Source of the DNA: Pseudomonas neuropathica
Lineage (GTDB): Bacteria; Pseudomonadota; Gammaproteobacteria; Pseudomonadales; Pseudomonadaceae
Assembly: GCF_015461835.1 (NCBI RefSeq)
Contig: NZ_JACOPX010000013.1
Span: 184,459 to 248,458 of the forward strand
Direction of reading: 5' to 3'
Length of the DNA: 64,000 bases
Shown: in pieces, positions 9,150 to 17,736 of the stretch
Numbering within the stretch: position 1 is the first letter of the stretch
Layout of the letters: each line of letters starts with the position of its first letter
Notes under the pieces: generated by a model
Told to the model about the DNA's origin: nothing
The model's database searches: none
The model's input: the letters and a program-made list of their open reading frames with translations, nothing else
Translations under genes and position numbers: made by a program

Positions 9150-9475
9150 TGGCTGTTTAAATTTGTGGCAGATAACCGGAACCTTCCCACACTGTTTTCA
9201 GGTTGTCCGTCGGACGTGCGCTCTCTAGTCTTTGGCTGTCGCTGCCAATTCAGCGACCGGGTGTGGAAACCTGAATTTCAAGTAGATGCGTTGCATCGCT
9301 ACCGCAATCATTGTCGGCGTCTTCTTTCGTCTGCAAACTGTGTCGCGGCGGCTGTGCGCGGGCAGGCTTCGGTCTGGCCGGTTGCCTACTTATCGGTTTT
9401 CCACCCTGCGTACAGCTGCCACCTTTTGTCGTGTGGAAACGACAAAGGTGGCTCCTCAGCCAAGTAGGAGTTGAT
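9150..9475 (+). promoter_or_regulatory. Structured leader upstream of the DUF3077/DUF6124-like gene
   Basis: This 326 bp stretch has no convincing gene but is dense in inverted repeats. TTCAGGTT pairs with AACCTGAA, GTCCG-T-CGGAC lies at 9205-9215, and GATGC-GTT-GCATC at 9285-9297. A hairpin CCACCTTT(T)GTCGT/ACGACAAAGGTGG ends just before the ribosome site of the next gene. The word GTGTGGAAAC occurs twice. The arrangement suggests a structured 5' untranslated region. Confidence 0.4.
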
Positions 9476-9838
9476 ATGGACAAACTGATCCCCGACCCAC
9501 CCAACGAAGCCACCACCCCGCTCGAAGATGCCATCCGCGCCGACGACCTCGTCAAGAACCGCGAAGCCATCAAACGCGCTCTCGATTTCTACCTCTGCCC
9601 CGAACCTGAAAAACCCCGGCAAGCCAGCACGATGTTTCTCATCCATCCGAAAATCGACACCGAAAGCCTGCTCGCCCATGCCTGCGAATCCCTGGCGTCG
9701 GCCAACACCCTGGCCGGTAACTTTGCCGATCAGCTTGGCCGGCCTGAGCGCAATACCGCGCTGGCGATTCAGCAGATCGTCATGCTGGCCGAGCTGGCGG
9801 TAAACCGGGCGCTGGATCGGGTGGATCCGCAGGCCTGA
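9476..9838 (+). CDS. DUF3077/DUF6124-like small protein
   Basis: This is a 120-residue soluble protein beginning MDKLIPDPP. It has the Pro/Thr-rich start and the helical C-terminal segment (DTESLLAHACESLASANTLA...QQIVMLAELAVNRALD) typical of a family that is abundant in fluorescens-group Pseudomonas and annotated DUF3077 or DUF6124. The function is unknown. The start at 9476 follows GTAGGAG by 5 bp. The frame stays open upstream into the structured leader, but no credible start lies there. It interrupts the Tad locus between pprB and the DUF3613 gene. Confidence 0.65.
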   Translation: MDKLIPDPPNEATTPLEDAIRADDLVKNREAIKRALDFYLCPEPEKPRQASTMFLIHPKIDTESLLAHACESLASANTLAGNFADQLGRPERNTALAIQQIVMLAELAVNRALDRVDPQA

Positions 9839-9864
9839 TCCGGCAGGCACACCGTGTCATCGTT

Positions 9865-9932
9865 CTTCGCGAGCAGGCTCGCTCCCACAGGTGGAGTGCA
9901 TTTCAAAAGGCGGGAGCGAGCCTGCTCGCGAA
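9865..9932. repeat. REPIN (GGGAGCGAGCCTGCTCGCGAA family)
   Basis: Two inverted arms read TTCGCGAGCAGGCTCGCTCCC and its complement, separated by about 25 bp. The element sits between the convergent DUF3077-like and DUF3613 genes and may help end transcription from both. Confidence 0.85.
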
Positions 9933-9956
9933 AGCGCTCGCAAGGTCACCCCATCA

Positions 9957-10229
9957 CTAATTCTTGCTCTCGATCTTCCCACCCGCATCCGGATCATAAA
10001 AATCCGGAATCTCGTATTTGTACTTCTTCAGCCAGCGCTGCATTGCCAAATCCCGTTCGGTCGCAGTCGCCGTTTGGGGTTTGGGGGAGGCGGCTTTGTT
10101 GCGGCTTTGCAGGACCAGCCAGCCTTCGGTTTCCTGTTGTTGCGCCGAAGAGGGGCCGGCGTCGATGGCGGCGGCGCTGAGGGGCAGGCTGAGCAGGGTC
10201 AGGTAGCACAGGCCTTTGAAGGGGTTCAT
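9957..10229 (-). CDS. DUF3613 protein of the Tad operon
   Basis: This is a 90-residue exported protein with an N-terminal signal peptide (LTLLSLPLSAAAIDA). The mature part contains WLVLQSRNKAAS and TERDLAMQRWLKKYKYEIPDFYD, the DUF3613 pattern found at the end of Tad loci in pseudomonads. It is separated from tadD by 10 bp and is the last gene of the minus-strand operon. A periplasmic role in Flp pilus assembly is inferred from position only. Confidence 0.7.
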   Translation of the reverse strand: MNPFKGLCYLTLLSLPLSAAAIDAGPSSAQQQETEGWLVLQSRNKAASPKPQTATATERDLAMQRWLKKYKYEIPDFYDPDAGGKIESKN

Positions 10230-10239
10230 GGCTGTCTCC

Positions 10240-10965
10240 TTATTTGAGCGATGACGGCAACGGGTCAGCGACGGCGGCCACTTGATTGCCGGTGGCAGGT
10301 TTGGCCTTGACCGGGGCTTTGAGTTTTTCTGCGCGTTCCTGGGCTTCGGTGAATTGTTGCGGGGTCAGTTTGGCGCGGCTGACGATTTCCGCGGCTTGTG
10401 GCCAGTCGTTCTGGTACAGCAGCAGGGTGACCATGTTCAGGGTCGCCAGTTGGTTGTTCTGCTTGAGTTCGATGGCGGTGAGGAACTCGAAGCGGGCGTC
10501 GTTGAGGCGCAGTTGGTTGAGGTAGACCACGCCCAGGTCGTTGCGGATTTTTTCGTCGGTGGGGGCCAGGCGCGCGGCGCGTTGCAGGTGGGCCTGGGCC
10601 TGGCCGTTGTCGCCGCGAGCAGCGTAGAGCTGGCCGAGGCCGTGTTCGGCTTCGGCGGTCAGGCAGCCGCCGAGCAGGCCGCGGTACAGCGGCTCGGCTT
10701 CGCTACGGCCGAGCAGACGATAGACCTTGGCTTTGCGCAGGCGCACTTCGCTGATGTTGTCCGGCAGGCTTTGCAGGTTAGCCAGGCTGGCGTGTAGTTT
10801 GCCGTCGTTGGCCAGATCGTCCGCGAGGTTCAGGGCCAGCTCCTGCTCCTGGGTCATCTTGCTGCAACTGCTCGGTGCCAGCAGCGCTGTCCAGGGTGCC
10901 TGGCCGTCGGTGGCGCAACCACCGAGCAGCAACAGACTTGCCATGACTATCAGTACTTTCATCAA
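10240..10965 (-). CDS. tadD: Tad pilus lipoprotein TadD (TPR)
   Basis: This is a 241-residue lipoprotein with the lipobox LLLLGGC (Cys 17). The mature part is built of TPR helices (LGRSEAEPLYRGLLGG, AEHGLGQLYAARGDNGQAQ, IRNDLGVVYLNQLRLNDA). TadD proteins sit in the outer membrane and are needed for secretin function or Flp secretion. A charged tail (KLKAPVKAKP) ends the protein. It lies 19 bp after tadC in the operon. Confidence 0.85.
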   Translation of the reverse strand: MMKVLIVMASLLLLGGCATDGQAPWTALLAPSSCSKMTQEQELALNLADDLANDGKLHASLANLQSLPDNISEVRLRKAKVYRLLGRSEAEPLYRGLLGGCLTAEAEHGLGQLYAARGDNGQAQAHLQRAARLAPTDEKIRNDLGVVYLNQLRLNDARFEFLTAIELKQNNQLATLNMVTLLLYQNDWPQAAEIVSRAKLTPQQFTEAQERAEKLKAPVKAKPATGNQVAAVADPLPSSLK

Positions 10966-10984
10966 ACGCTCTCCATGAGCAAGG

Positions 10985-11869
10985 TCAGTTTGCGAACGCC
11001 CGGGCTATCGCGGTGAAGCCCGGGCCGGCGAGGACGATCAGCAGTGCCGGAAACAGAAACAGCATCATCACTACAGACATCTTCGCCGACATTTTCGAGA
11101 TGTATTCCTGCAGGCGGGTCAGGCGTCGGTCATCCAGCAGTTGCTTGAGCGCCAGCAGCGATTTCATCGCGCCGCCGCCCTGTTGAATCAGTTGCTGGAG
11201 GATCACGCAGGTGTCGCTGAATTCGTCCACGGCAAGCATCACCGCCGCTTTGTTCAACTCCTGGCCGAGTTCCAGGCCAGAGTCGACACGGGTCAGGATC
11301 AGACGCAGTTCGCTGGTCAGTTCCGGCAGCAGTTTTTGCGCTTCGATGCTGAGTACACGCAGGGCTTGTTCCACTGCCATGCCGGATTCGAAGAGGATGC
11401 GCAGCAGCGGAATAAACGTCGAAACCTCCACTGCGATGGTTTTCTGCCGCCGTGCTGCGGCGTACGCCAGCAGGCGTTTGGGCAGCAGGTAACCGCCACC
11501 GGTGGCGAGCATTGGCACCAGCCAGCGGTTGTCGGCTTGGGGGAAGAACACTTCTTGCAGAAAGATCGCCAGGCCCAGCGTCAACAACGGCGTACCCACC
11601 TGGCATGCCGCATACAGCGCCCGTTCGTTGGCGCGGCGCCAGCCGATGCGATTGAGCAGGGTCTGGGTTTCGCTGTCGATGCTCACCGAGCGCTGACCGA
11701 ACTTGCTGCTGCCGAGTGCACGCAACCAGCTGCCGAAGCGGTTCTCGCGTACCAGTTGTCCTTGCAGGCGCTGATTGATCTGACGCACCCGGCGCCGCTC
11801 CATCAGCAGGTGATTGATTACCAGCATCAAGGCGCCGAGCAGCAACATCAGTGCCGCGAGCCAGACCAT
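10985..11869 (-). CDS. tadC: Inner-membrane platform protein TadC
   Basis: This is a 294-residue type II/IV secretion F-domain protein with membrane segments near the N-terminus (MVWLAALMLLLGALMLVIN), in the middle and at the C-terminus (VVMMLFLFPALLIVLAGP). The GspF-like signature FESGMAVEQALRVLS lies near 160. TadC pairs with TadB to form the platform on which TadA acts. Only 1 bp separates it from the end of tadB. Confidence 0.88.
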   Translation of the reverse strand: MVWLAALMLLLGALMLVINHLLMERRRVRQINQRLQGQLVRENRFGSWLRALGSSKFGQRSVSIDSETQTLLNRIGWRRANERALYAACQVGTPLLTLGLAIFLQEVFFPQADNRWLVPMLATGGGYLLPKRLLAYAAARRQKTIAVEVSTFIPLLRILFESGMAVEQALRVLSIEAQKLLPELTSELRLILTRVDSGLELGQELNKAAVMLAVDEFSDTCVILQQLIQQGGGAMKSLLALKQLLDDRRLTRLQEYISKMSAKMSVVMMLFLFPALLIVLAGPGFTAIARAFAN

Positions 11870-11870
11870 G

Positions 11871-12755
11871 TCAGACGCTCCTCAACATGCGCCACAGCGC
11901 CAGGCTGCCGACCACTTGCAGCACGGCGGCGCTGATCAACATGTGCTGACCACTGGCGTCGTTCCACATCCCCAGCATGTAGCCGGGGTTGGTCAGCATG
12001 AAGTAACTCACCAGCAGCAACGGCAATGAGCCGAGCACCCACGCGGTCATCCGCGTTTCGCCGGTGAGGGCGCGCAGTTGGCGGGCGCCCTGGTCGCGTT
12101 CGCGGATCAGTTTGATCAGGTTCTCCAGCAGCTCGCTGGCGTTGCCGCCGTAGCGATGATTGACCTTCAGGCCGAGGGCGAACATGCGCAGTTCATCCTG
12201 TTCATACAGCTCGGCAAAATCACTGACCGCATCGGGCAGGTTCACCCCCAGTTGCACGTTGCGCTGGACCCGGCCCATGGCTTTTTTCAGCGGATCTTCG
12301 CTGGCTTCAATGCCGCCCATGACTGCGTCACTCAGGGTGCGCCCGGACTTCAGGCTACGCACGGTGTGATCAAGCAACTGCGGCAGTTGCTCGATCATGC
12401 GTTTGATCCGACGCTGGTAAAGAATGGCGATGTATAGCCGCAATAGCAGTGGCGGTATGACGATCATCAGTAGCAGGCCGATCCAGTCGGCAAGAAAATA
12501 CCCCAGCGCTATCGCTAGCGCCCACAGGCTCAGCCACAGGCCGAAACGTTCGGTCGGACGGCCCAGTCCGGCGCGCAGAAACATCCGTTCCAGTCCAACC
12601 CACACAGGTTTTTCCGGCGCCAGTTGCGGTTGTCCGGCGGCGAGACGGTTGAGCACTTTTTCCGTGGCGGTCTTGCGCAGACCCTGCAAAAACAGGCGAA
12701 TCGACAGCCCCAGCAGCGTCAGGCAGATAACGATGAGAATGATCGGTCCCAGCAT
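11871..12755 (-). CDS. tadB: Inner-membrane platform protein TadB
   Basis: This is a 294-residue paralogue of TadC with an N-terminal membrane helix (IILIVICLTLLGLSIRLFLQ), a central hydrophobic pair (about 88-115), the T2SS F motif SLKSGRTLSDAV and C-terminal helices. It forms the inner-membrane base of the Flp pilus secretion system. It lies 18 bp downstream of tadA. Confidence 0.88.
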   Translation of the reverse strand: MLGPIILIVICLTLLGLSIRLFLQGLRKTATEKVLNRLAAGQPQLAPEKPVWVGLERMFLRAGLGRPTERFGLWLSLWALAIALGYFLADWIGLLLMIVIPPLLLRLYIAILYQRRIKRMIEQLPQLLDHTVRSLKSGRTLSDAVMGGIEASEDPLKKAMGRVQRNVQLGVNLPDAVSDFAELYEQDELRMFALGLKVNHRYGGNASELLENLIKLIRERDQGARQLRALTGETRMTAWVLGSLPLLLVSYFMLTNPGYMLGMWNDASGQHMLISAAVLQVVGSLALWRMLRSV

Positions 12756-12773
12756 GCTCGATGCTCCTTGCCG

Positions 12774-14042
12774 TCAGCCCAGATGTGTCTCGTGGCGCAG
12801 CTTGTCGCCGGCCGGATTGACGGCTTCGCGCAGGAAGCCGAAGCCCGTACGGCGGTCGAGGCGGAACAGCGTGTTGGTGACGTAGACGTCTTCGCGAATG
12901 CCGACCACTTCCACCACTTCACTGACGCAGCGGCGCCCGTCAGGCATGCGCGTCAACTGAATGATCACGTCGAGGGCGGCGCAGATCATCTGGCGCAGGG
13001 TGCGTTCGGCGATGGAACGGCCGGTCAGGCCGACCAGCGTTTCCAGGCGCAGCAGGGCATCCTGGGCGTTGTTGGCGTGCACGGTGCTCATCGAACCGTC
13101 GTGGCCGGTGTTCATCGCCGTGAGTACGTCGACCACTTCGACACCGCGGATCTCGCCGAGGATGATCCGGTCGGGGCGCATCCGCAGGGCGTTGCGAATC
13201 AGGTCGCTGGCCTTCACCTCACCGTGGCCTTCGGCATTCGGCGGACGGGTTTCCAGGCGCACCACGTGCGGGTGGCCGAGCTGCAATTCGGCGACATCTT
13301 CGATGGTCACCAGACGTTCGTGCGGGTTGATCAACTGGCTGAGAATATTCAGCAGCGTGGTCTTGCCGGTGCCGGTGCCGCCGCTGATCAGGATGTTGCA
13401 GCGCTTGCCGACGGCATCCTGGAAAAACTCGAAGATCGACAGGTCGACGGTTTGCATGGCGATCAGGTCGCTGCTTTTAAGCATGTCCTTGCGGAATTTG
13501 CGAATCGACAGGCATGGGCCGTCGAGGGCAATCGGCGGAATGATCGCATTGACCCGGCTGCCATCCGGCAGGCGTGCGTCGACCATCGGCGAGGACTCGT
13601 CGAGGCGCCGTCCGAGCGGTGCAAGGATGCGCTGCATCACGCGTTCGACGTGATGCGCATCGATAAACCGCAGGTCACTCTGGTGCAGCACACCGTCGCG
13701 TTCGATGAATACCCGGTGCGGGCCGTTGACCAGAATCTCGGTCACCGAGTGATCGCGCAGCAACACTTCCAGCGGACCGAAACCGGTGAGTTCGTCGACG
13801 ATCTCTTCGGCCAGCCGCTCCATCTCGTAGCGGGAAATCGCCAGATGCAAACGGGCGATGTACTCGGCGACCTTGTCGGTGACGAACTGTGCGAGTTGCT
13901 GACGAGAACCTTCCAGCAGGTTTTTTCCCGACTCTTCGAGGGCGTCGATGATGTAGCGATGCAGGACCAGTTTCAGGCCTTCGTGATCGCTGTTGCCGCC
14001 GCTGCTGCGGGGCGCAGCGCCGAAGAGTTTTTCTGCGCTCAT
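12774..14042 (-). CDS. tadA: Secretion ATPase TadA (CpaF family)
   Basis: This is a 422-residue hexameric secretion ATPase of the VirB11/GspE superfamily that powers Flp pilus extension. The Walker A GGTGTGKT is at about 221-228, the Asp box follows (VTIEDVAELQL), and Walker B and its surroundings read RPDRIILGEIRG. The His box is visible in NTGHDGSMSTVHAN. The N-terminal domain has LTGFGPLEVLL and ILVNGP, typical of TadA/CpaF. The start overlaps the stop of tadZ by 4 bp. Confidence 0.92.
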   Translation of the reverse strand: MSAEKLFGAAPRSSGGNSDHEGLKLVLHRYIIDALEESGKNLLEGSRQQLAQFVTDKVAEYIARLHLAISRYEMERLAEEIVDELTGFGPLEVLLRDHSVTEILVNGPHRVFIERDGVLHQSDLRFIDAHHVERVMQRILAPLGRRLDESSPMVDARLPDGSRVNAIIPPIALDGPCLSIRKFRKDMLKSSDLIAMQTVDLSIFEFFQDAVGKRCNILISGGTGTGKTTLLNILSQLINPHERLVTIEDVAELQLGHPHVVRLETRPPNAEGHGEVKASDLIRNALRMRPDRIILGEIRGVEVVDVLTAMNTGHDGSMSTVHANNAQDALLRLETLVGLTGRSIAERTLRQMICAALDVIIQLTRMPDGRRCVSEVVEVVGIREDVYVTNTLFRLDRRTGFGFLREAVNPAGDKLRHETHLG

Positions 14043-15229
14043 GAGGTGCCTCGCAAGCGGTCGAACCAGGTGACTTTGGGCTTGGCCAGGCCCTCGGAGC
14101 GTTTGGCCAGGCGCTCACCGAGGGCGCGCAGGCTCTGGGTGAGTTTTTCTCGCGGGGCCAGTTCGAACAGGCTGACGCCCTGGTTTTTCGCGTTCAGGCG
14201 CACTTCTGGAGTGAGGGCCAGCGTGGCGATCACTTCCAGATTGAAGGTCTTGCCGAGGGTTTCGGAGTTGGGCGCGACGTTGCTCAGGTAGCGGTCGATC
14301 AGTAGGCGCCCGTGGTCGAGTTTCATGCCTTTTTCCCGCCACAGATTGAGCACCGCGAGATTGCGTCGGCAGTTGAGTACGTTCTGGTCGGTGTACCAGA
14401 GCAACTTGTCGCAATGGCTGACAAAGGTGCGCAAGGCTTCGCTGTCAGTCTGCCCGGTGAGGTTCACGACGATATGCTGGAAGTGCTGGCGCAGGGCGCT
14501 GAGCAACATGTACAGCTCGGCGGCGCTGGTGTTTTCCAACGGCTCATCGTTGCTGGCGTAGGCGAGAATGCGCAGGCCGGCTTCGGCGCTGGTGAAGGCG
14601 CTGTCGATCAGCGTGGCGTCGAGCCGGCGCAAGTGACGCAAGGCATCGCCAAAGTGAAACGAACTTTCCAGCCCGAGCAGGGCGAGGCTGTCACCGCGCG
14701 GCAGACCGAGATCGAGCAGCAAGGTTTGCTGACCGCTCTTTTGCACCACCAGGGCCATGTGGTTGGCCAACAGCGCGCCATCGGAACTGCTCTGCACGCC
14801 ATACATGACCGTAAGGCCGCCCAGTTGCGTATTCGGCGCCACGGGCGGCAGGCGTTTACTCAAGCGCCGCACCAGCCCGGCGACTTCGCTGGAACGCGAA
14901 CCGTAGGCGACAAAATCCCGGGCCCCGGCACGCATCGCATTGAGCACCAGCTGATTGTCCATGCCGTCGCCGAGGGCCACGATCGCCAGCATCGGTTTGG
15001 CTTCCAGCGCGCCTTCGATCAACGCGCTCTGGGCGACCACGTGTTCGCGATCCAGCCCGACGAACACCAGGCTGGCAAAGGTGACGTCGACCAGCGCCAG
15101 CAGCTCATCCAGGCTGCCGCCACCGGCGCTGACCACCTGACCGAGCGGCGCGAGCGCGCCCTGCAGCCACTCCAGATCGGTGCTGTTGCGGGTGATGGCG
15201 AGAAAGGTCTGGCTCAGGCTCTGGCTCAT
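14039..15229 (-). CDS. tadZ: TadZ/CpaE-like localisation protein with a degenerate P-loop
   Basis: This is a 396-residue protein with an N-terminal receiver-like domain (about 10-115) and a C-terminal ParA/MinD-like domain. TadZ places the Tad machine at the cell pole. The expected deviant Walker A is replaced by YGVQSSSDGALLAN (about 143-156), without the usual GG-x-G and Lys residues. The later LLLDLGLPRGD is the Walker A-prime/B-like strand seen in the family. ATP hydrolysis is therefore doubtful. The gene overlaps its neighbours by 4 bp on both sides. Confidence 0.82.
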   Translation of the reverse strand: MSQSLSQTFLAITRNSTDLEWLQGALAPLGQVVSAGGGSLDELLALVDVTFASLVFVGLDREHVVAQSALIEGALEAKPMLAIVALGDGMDNQLVLNAMRAGARDFVAYGSRSSEVAGLVRRLSKRLPPVAPNTQLGGLTVMYGVQSSSDGALLANHMALVVQKSGQQTLLLDLGLPRGDSLALLGLESSFHFGDALRHLRRLDATLIDSAFTSAEAGLRILAYASNDEPLENTSAAELYMLLSALRQHFQHIVVNLTGQTDSEALRTFVSHCDKLLWYTDQNVLNCRRNLAVLNLWREKGMKLDHGRLLIDRYLSNVAPNSETLGKTFNLEVIATLALTPEVRLNAKNQGVSLFELAPREKLTQSLRALGERLAKRSEGLAKPKVTWFDRLRGTS

Positions 15230-16467
15230 TGCGATAACCCGCTGCGCTTGTCGAAATTGCCGTTCTCGAGGAAGAACATGCGATAGAAATTCGGATCGTA
15301 ATTGCGCAGTTTTTCGCCCGGTAACGACGGCAGCTGGGCATCGGCGGCCAATGGCTGGACCAGATGCGGGGTGACGATCATCAGCAGTTCGCGCTCTTCC
15401 CGTTTGATCTGCGAGCCTTTGAAAAATGCGCCGAGCACCGGGATATCGCCGAGGCCGGGAAACTTGTTCACCTGCGAGCTGTTGGTGGTGCTGATCAAGC
15501 CGCTGATGACGAAGCTTTCGCCATCGCCCAGCGACACGCTGGTGTCGGTGCGGCGGATGGTCAGGGCCGGCACAGTGGTGCCGGCAATTTGTACGGCGTT
15601 ACTGAAGTCCAGTTCGCTGACTTCCGGGGCGACCTTCAACGCGATGCGGTCGCGACCGATGATGGTCGGCGTCAGGGTCAGGCGGATGCCGAATTCCTTG
15701 TACTCGATCGACACGCTGTCGCTGCCGGAACTGGGCACCGGAATCGGAATTTCACCGCCGGCCAGAAAGCTTGCGCTTTGCCCGTTCAGCGCCACCAGGC
15801 TCGGCCGCGCGAGGGTGTAGGCGAAGCCGGAGGTTTCCAGCGCGTTGATGATCGCCATGGTCTTGCCGCCGATCCACGAGAAGTTGAACAGTGAGTTGTC
15901 CACCGGCAGGCGTGGCTGCGGCACCCCGTCAATCGGCGGCAGGGTGCCGGGCGAACCGAAGAGGAAATTGCCGCGCGTACCGATCAGTGAGGCGGTAGCT
16001 TCCTTGAGTTTGGTGCGGCTGACTTCGACGAAACGGATATCGGTCTGTACTTGCGACGGCAGGTTCGGGTCATCCGAGGGCAGGGTGCCGGTCATGGCGG
16101 CAGTGGCGGCGCCCTGAACAAAGACCATGCTCTGGCGCGGCTCGCTTGAACATGACGTCCAGACCATCAGGCTGGTGGCGCCGGGTGCAACACCGGTGAG
16201 CAGAAAGGACGAGCTGCCGTTGGCGTGGACGTCGGCGATTTTCGGGTCGCCAATCGCCAGACGTGTGATCGCCACGGGGGACTGCACGTCCTGCTGAAAG
16301 CCTTCGCCGATTTCGATCACTGGCGGCATGCGCCCGAGTGCCGAGCAATTGCCGACCGCCGCCAACGCGGCGTCCATCGACAGTCCCATCAGTAACAGGG
16401 CGCACAGCATGGGTTTGAATGTCGGCCTGAAACGACTCTGCATGCCCTTGGATCCTTGCGCTGTCAT
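15226..16467 (-). CDS. rcpA: Flp pilus secretin RcpA (CpaC family)
   Basis: This is a 413-residue outer-membrane secretin. A signal peptide (MLCALLLMGLSMDAALA) is followed by a pilus-assembly N domain (VARL-type GDPKIADVHANG and TSLMVW), then the secretin core with VALNGQSASFLAGGEIPIP, TPTIIGRDRIALKV and FVISGLI, and LGDIPVLGAFFKG near the end. It forms the channel through which the Flp pilus leaves the cell. Start and stop overlap rcpC and tadZ by 4 bp. Confidence 0.92.
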   Translation of the reverse strand: MTAQGSKGMQSRFRPTFKPMLCALLLMGLSMDAALAAVGNCSALGRMPPVIEIGEGFQQDVQSPVAITRLAIGDPKIADVHANGSSSFLLTGVAPGATSLMVWTSCSSEPRQSMVFVQGAATAAMTGTLPSDDPNLPSQVQTDIRFVEVSRTKLKEATASLIGTRGNFLFGSPGTLPPIDGVPQPRLPVDNSLFNFSWIGGKTMAIINALETSGFAYTLARPSLVALNGQSASFLAGGEIPIPVPSSGSDSVSIEYKEFGIRLTLTPTIIGRDRIALKVAPEVSELDFSNAVQIAGTTVPALTIRRTDTSVSLGDGESFVISGLISTTNSSQVNKFPGLGDIPVLGAFFKGSQIKREERELLMIVTPHLVQPLAADAQLPSLPGEKLRNYDPNFYRMFFLENGNFDKRSGLSQ

Positions 16468-17405
16468 GGGTTTTGTTGGGTGATCTGGTTGCCGCGAATG
16501 ATTTCCACAGCAGGCCGTGCGGCGCCACCGGAACCACCGCTGGACGGTGCTTTCGGTGCGGTGCCCATGGCCAGTTGGTTGAACTGGAAGAGTTGTCGGT
16601 TGGCGGTGTCGAGATGGGCCGTGGACTGGTTTTCGCCGGCCCAGTATTTGGCCAGGCGTTGCTCTTCACTGCTGCGTACGGCCAGGCGCAAGGTGCCGGC
16701 CTGGGTGGCGAGCATCAGGCGACTGAGCAGTTGTTCCGGCACCGCCAGCACCACGGTGCGCGCGGCGACGCGGCGTTGATCCTGTTTGAGTTTTTCGTCT
16801 GCACTCAGGGCCGGCGAGGCCGGTTGGCCGTCGTTGGTCAGGCCGTACTGGTCACCCACCCCAAGCACGCGCATGGCCGGCAAAACGATCTGCGCCGACT
16901 GTTCGAGGTTGCTGGAGTCCTGGCGCAGGTAGAGCAAGACATCGACGTAATCGCCGGGAATCAGTTGCCCGGCGGCACCGATCACTTCGTCAACGGCCAC
17001 GGTGAGCGCGCGTTCGTCAGTGTGAATCATGCGTGCCAGTGAGCCGCCCGCCGTGAAGCTTTCATCGTTCAGCCAGGTGCCGGCGCTGAGGTGCCGCCAA
17101 GGTGTGCGGCCAATGGCCTGATCGACAGTGCTCAAGCTGCCCGCCGGTGCACTGCGCAGTTTTTCCACCGCTACATCGGCGGCGGTCAGCGCAGTGAAGG
17201 GTGGCACGTCGTGCAGCAGCACCACCACGGGTTGGCGGGTCTGGTCTTCGGCGATCGCGACAGTTTTTTCAACAGTGACAGTTGGGGCGACGGGGGCGAC
17301 GGCGACGGGCGCTGGTTGACGACTGAGTACCAGTCCCCAGTAACCGACAAAAATGGCTCCCAATAACAGGATGGCTGCAAGGCCCATGGTGACGCGACTG
17401 TTCAT
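16464..17405 (-). CDS. rcpC: Flp pilus assembly protein RcpC (CpaB family)
   Basis: This is a 313-residue periplasmic protein with a single N-terminal anchor (LAAILLLGAIFVGYWGLVL), an SAF domain near 65-115 (VPPFTALTAADVAVEK) and the RcpC/CpaB core RALTVAVDEVIGAAGQLIPGDYVDVLL. It is the first gene of the minus-strand Tad operon. RcpC helps stabilise the secretin. A Gly/Ser/Pro-rich tail ends the protein. It is divergent from flp across 331 bp of regulatory DNA. Confidence 0.9.
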   Translation of the reverse strand: MNSRVTMGLAAILLLGAIFVGYWGLVLSRQPAPVAVAPVAPTVTVEKTVAIAEDQTRQPVVVLLHDVPPFTALTAADVAVEKLRSAPAGSLSTVDQAIGRTPWRHLSAGTWLNDESFTAGGSLARMIHTDERALTVAVDEVIGAAGQLIPGDYVDVLLYLRQDSSNLEQSAQIVLPAMRVLGVGDQYGLTNDGQPASPALSADEKLKQDQRRVAARTVVLAVPEQLLSRLMLATQAGTLRLAVRSSEEQRLAKYWAGENQSTAHLDTANRQLFQFNQLAMGTAPKAPSSGGSGGAARPAVEIIRGNQITQQNP

Positions 17406-17736
17406 GACGGCTCTCCCTTTCCTGCTGCACTACCCACTGCTATTGCTAACGAGAGAAGTTCCCAATCCGGCAGCTATGAACATGCAACTATTTCGCTATT
17501 TCCACGCTAGCTGATCCAAGCCAAAACGCCATTACTGACAGGAAAATAACTCACGAAAGTATGAGTCTTGGCCAATTAACAGCAGCCGATGGCAAAAACA
17601 CGATTGGATTAATACTTTCAGGTTAATCCGTTCTTACAGTTGTTGGGTGGGGGTTTGTTGACAATGCTCAAATGGCACGGTGGAACCTTGCCGCTGTAGT
17701 GCGACATCGGCGCCAGAGGCGCGAAGGAGTGGATGT
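17406..17736. promoter_or_regulatory. Divergent rcpC/flp regulatory region
   Basis: This 331 bp AT-richer gap has no gene. It carries GAAAGTA (17555-17561) and TACTTTC (17613-17619), the same half-sites that form an inverted repeat upstream of pprB. A TTGACA lies at 17659-17664, but no convincing -10 follows at the usual spacing, consistent with an activator-dependent promoter. PprB binding is inferred, not shown. Confidence 0.5.

Noticed and set aside
12624..14291. 555-codon frame antisense to tadA and the end of tadB
   Set aside because: tadA on the other strand has all ATPase motifs; this frame has none and crosses gene borders.
17555..17619. Sigma-54 promoter for flp (TGGCCAATTAACAGCA near 17570)
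   Set aside because: The GG and GC are spaced correctly, but the -12 half reads CAGCA in place of TTGCA and the distance to the start codon is over 150 bp.
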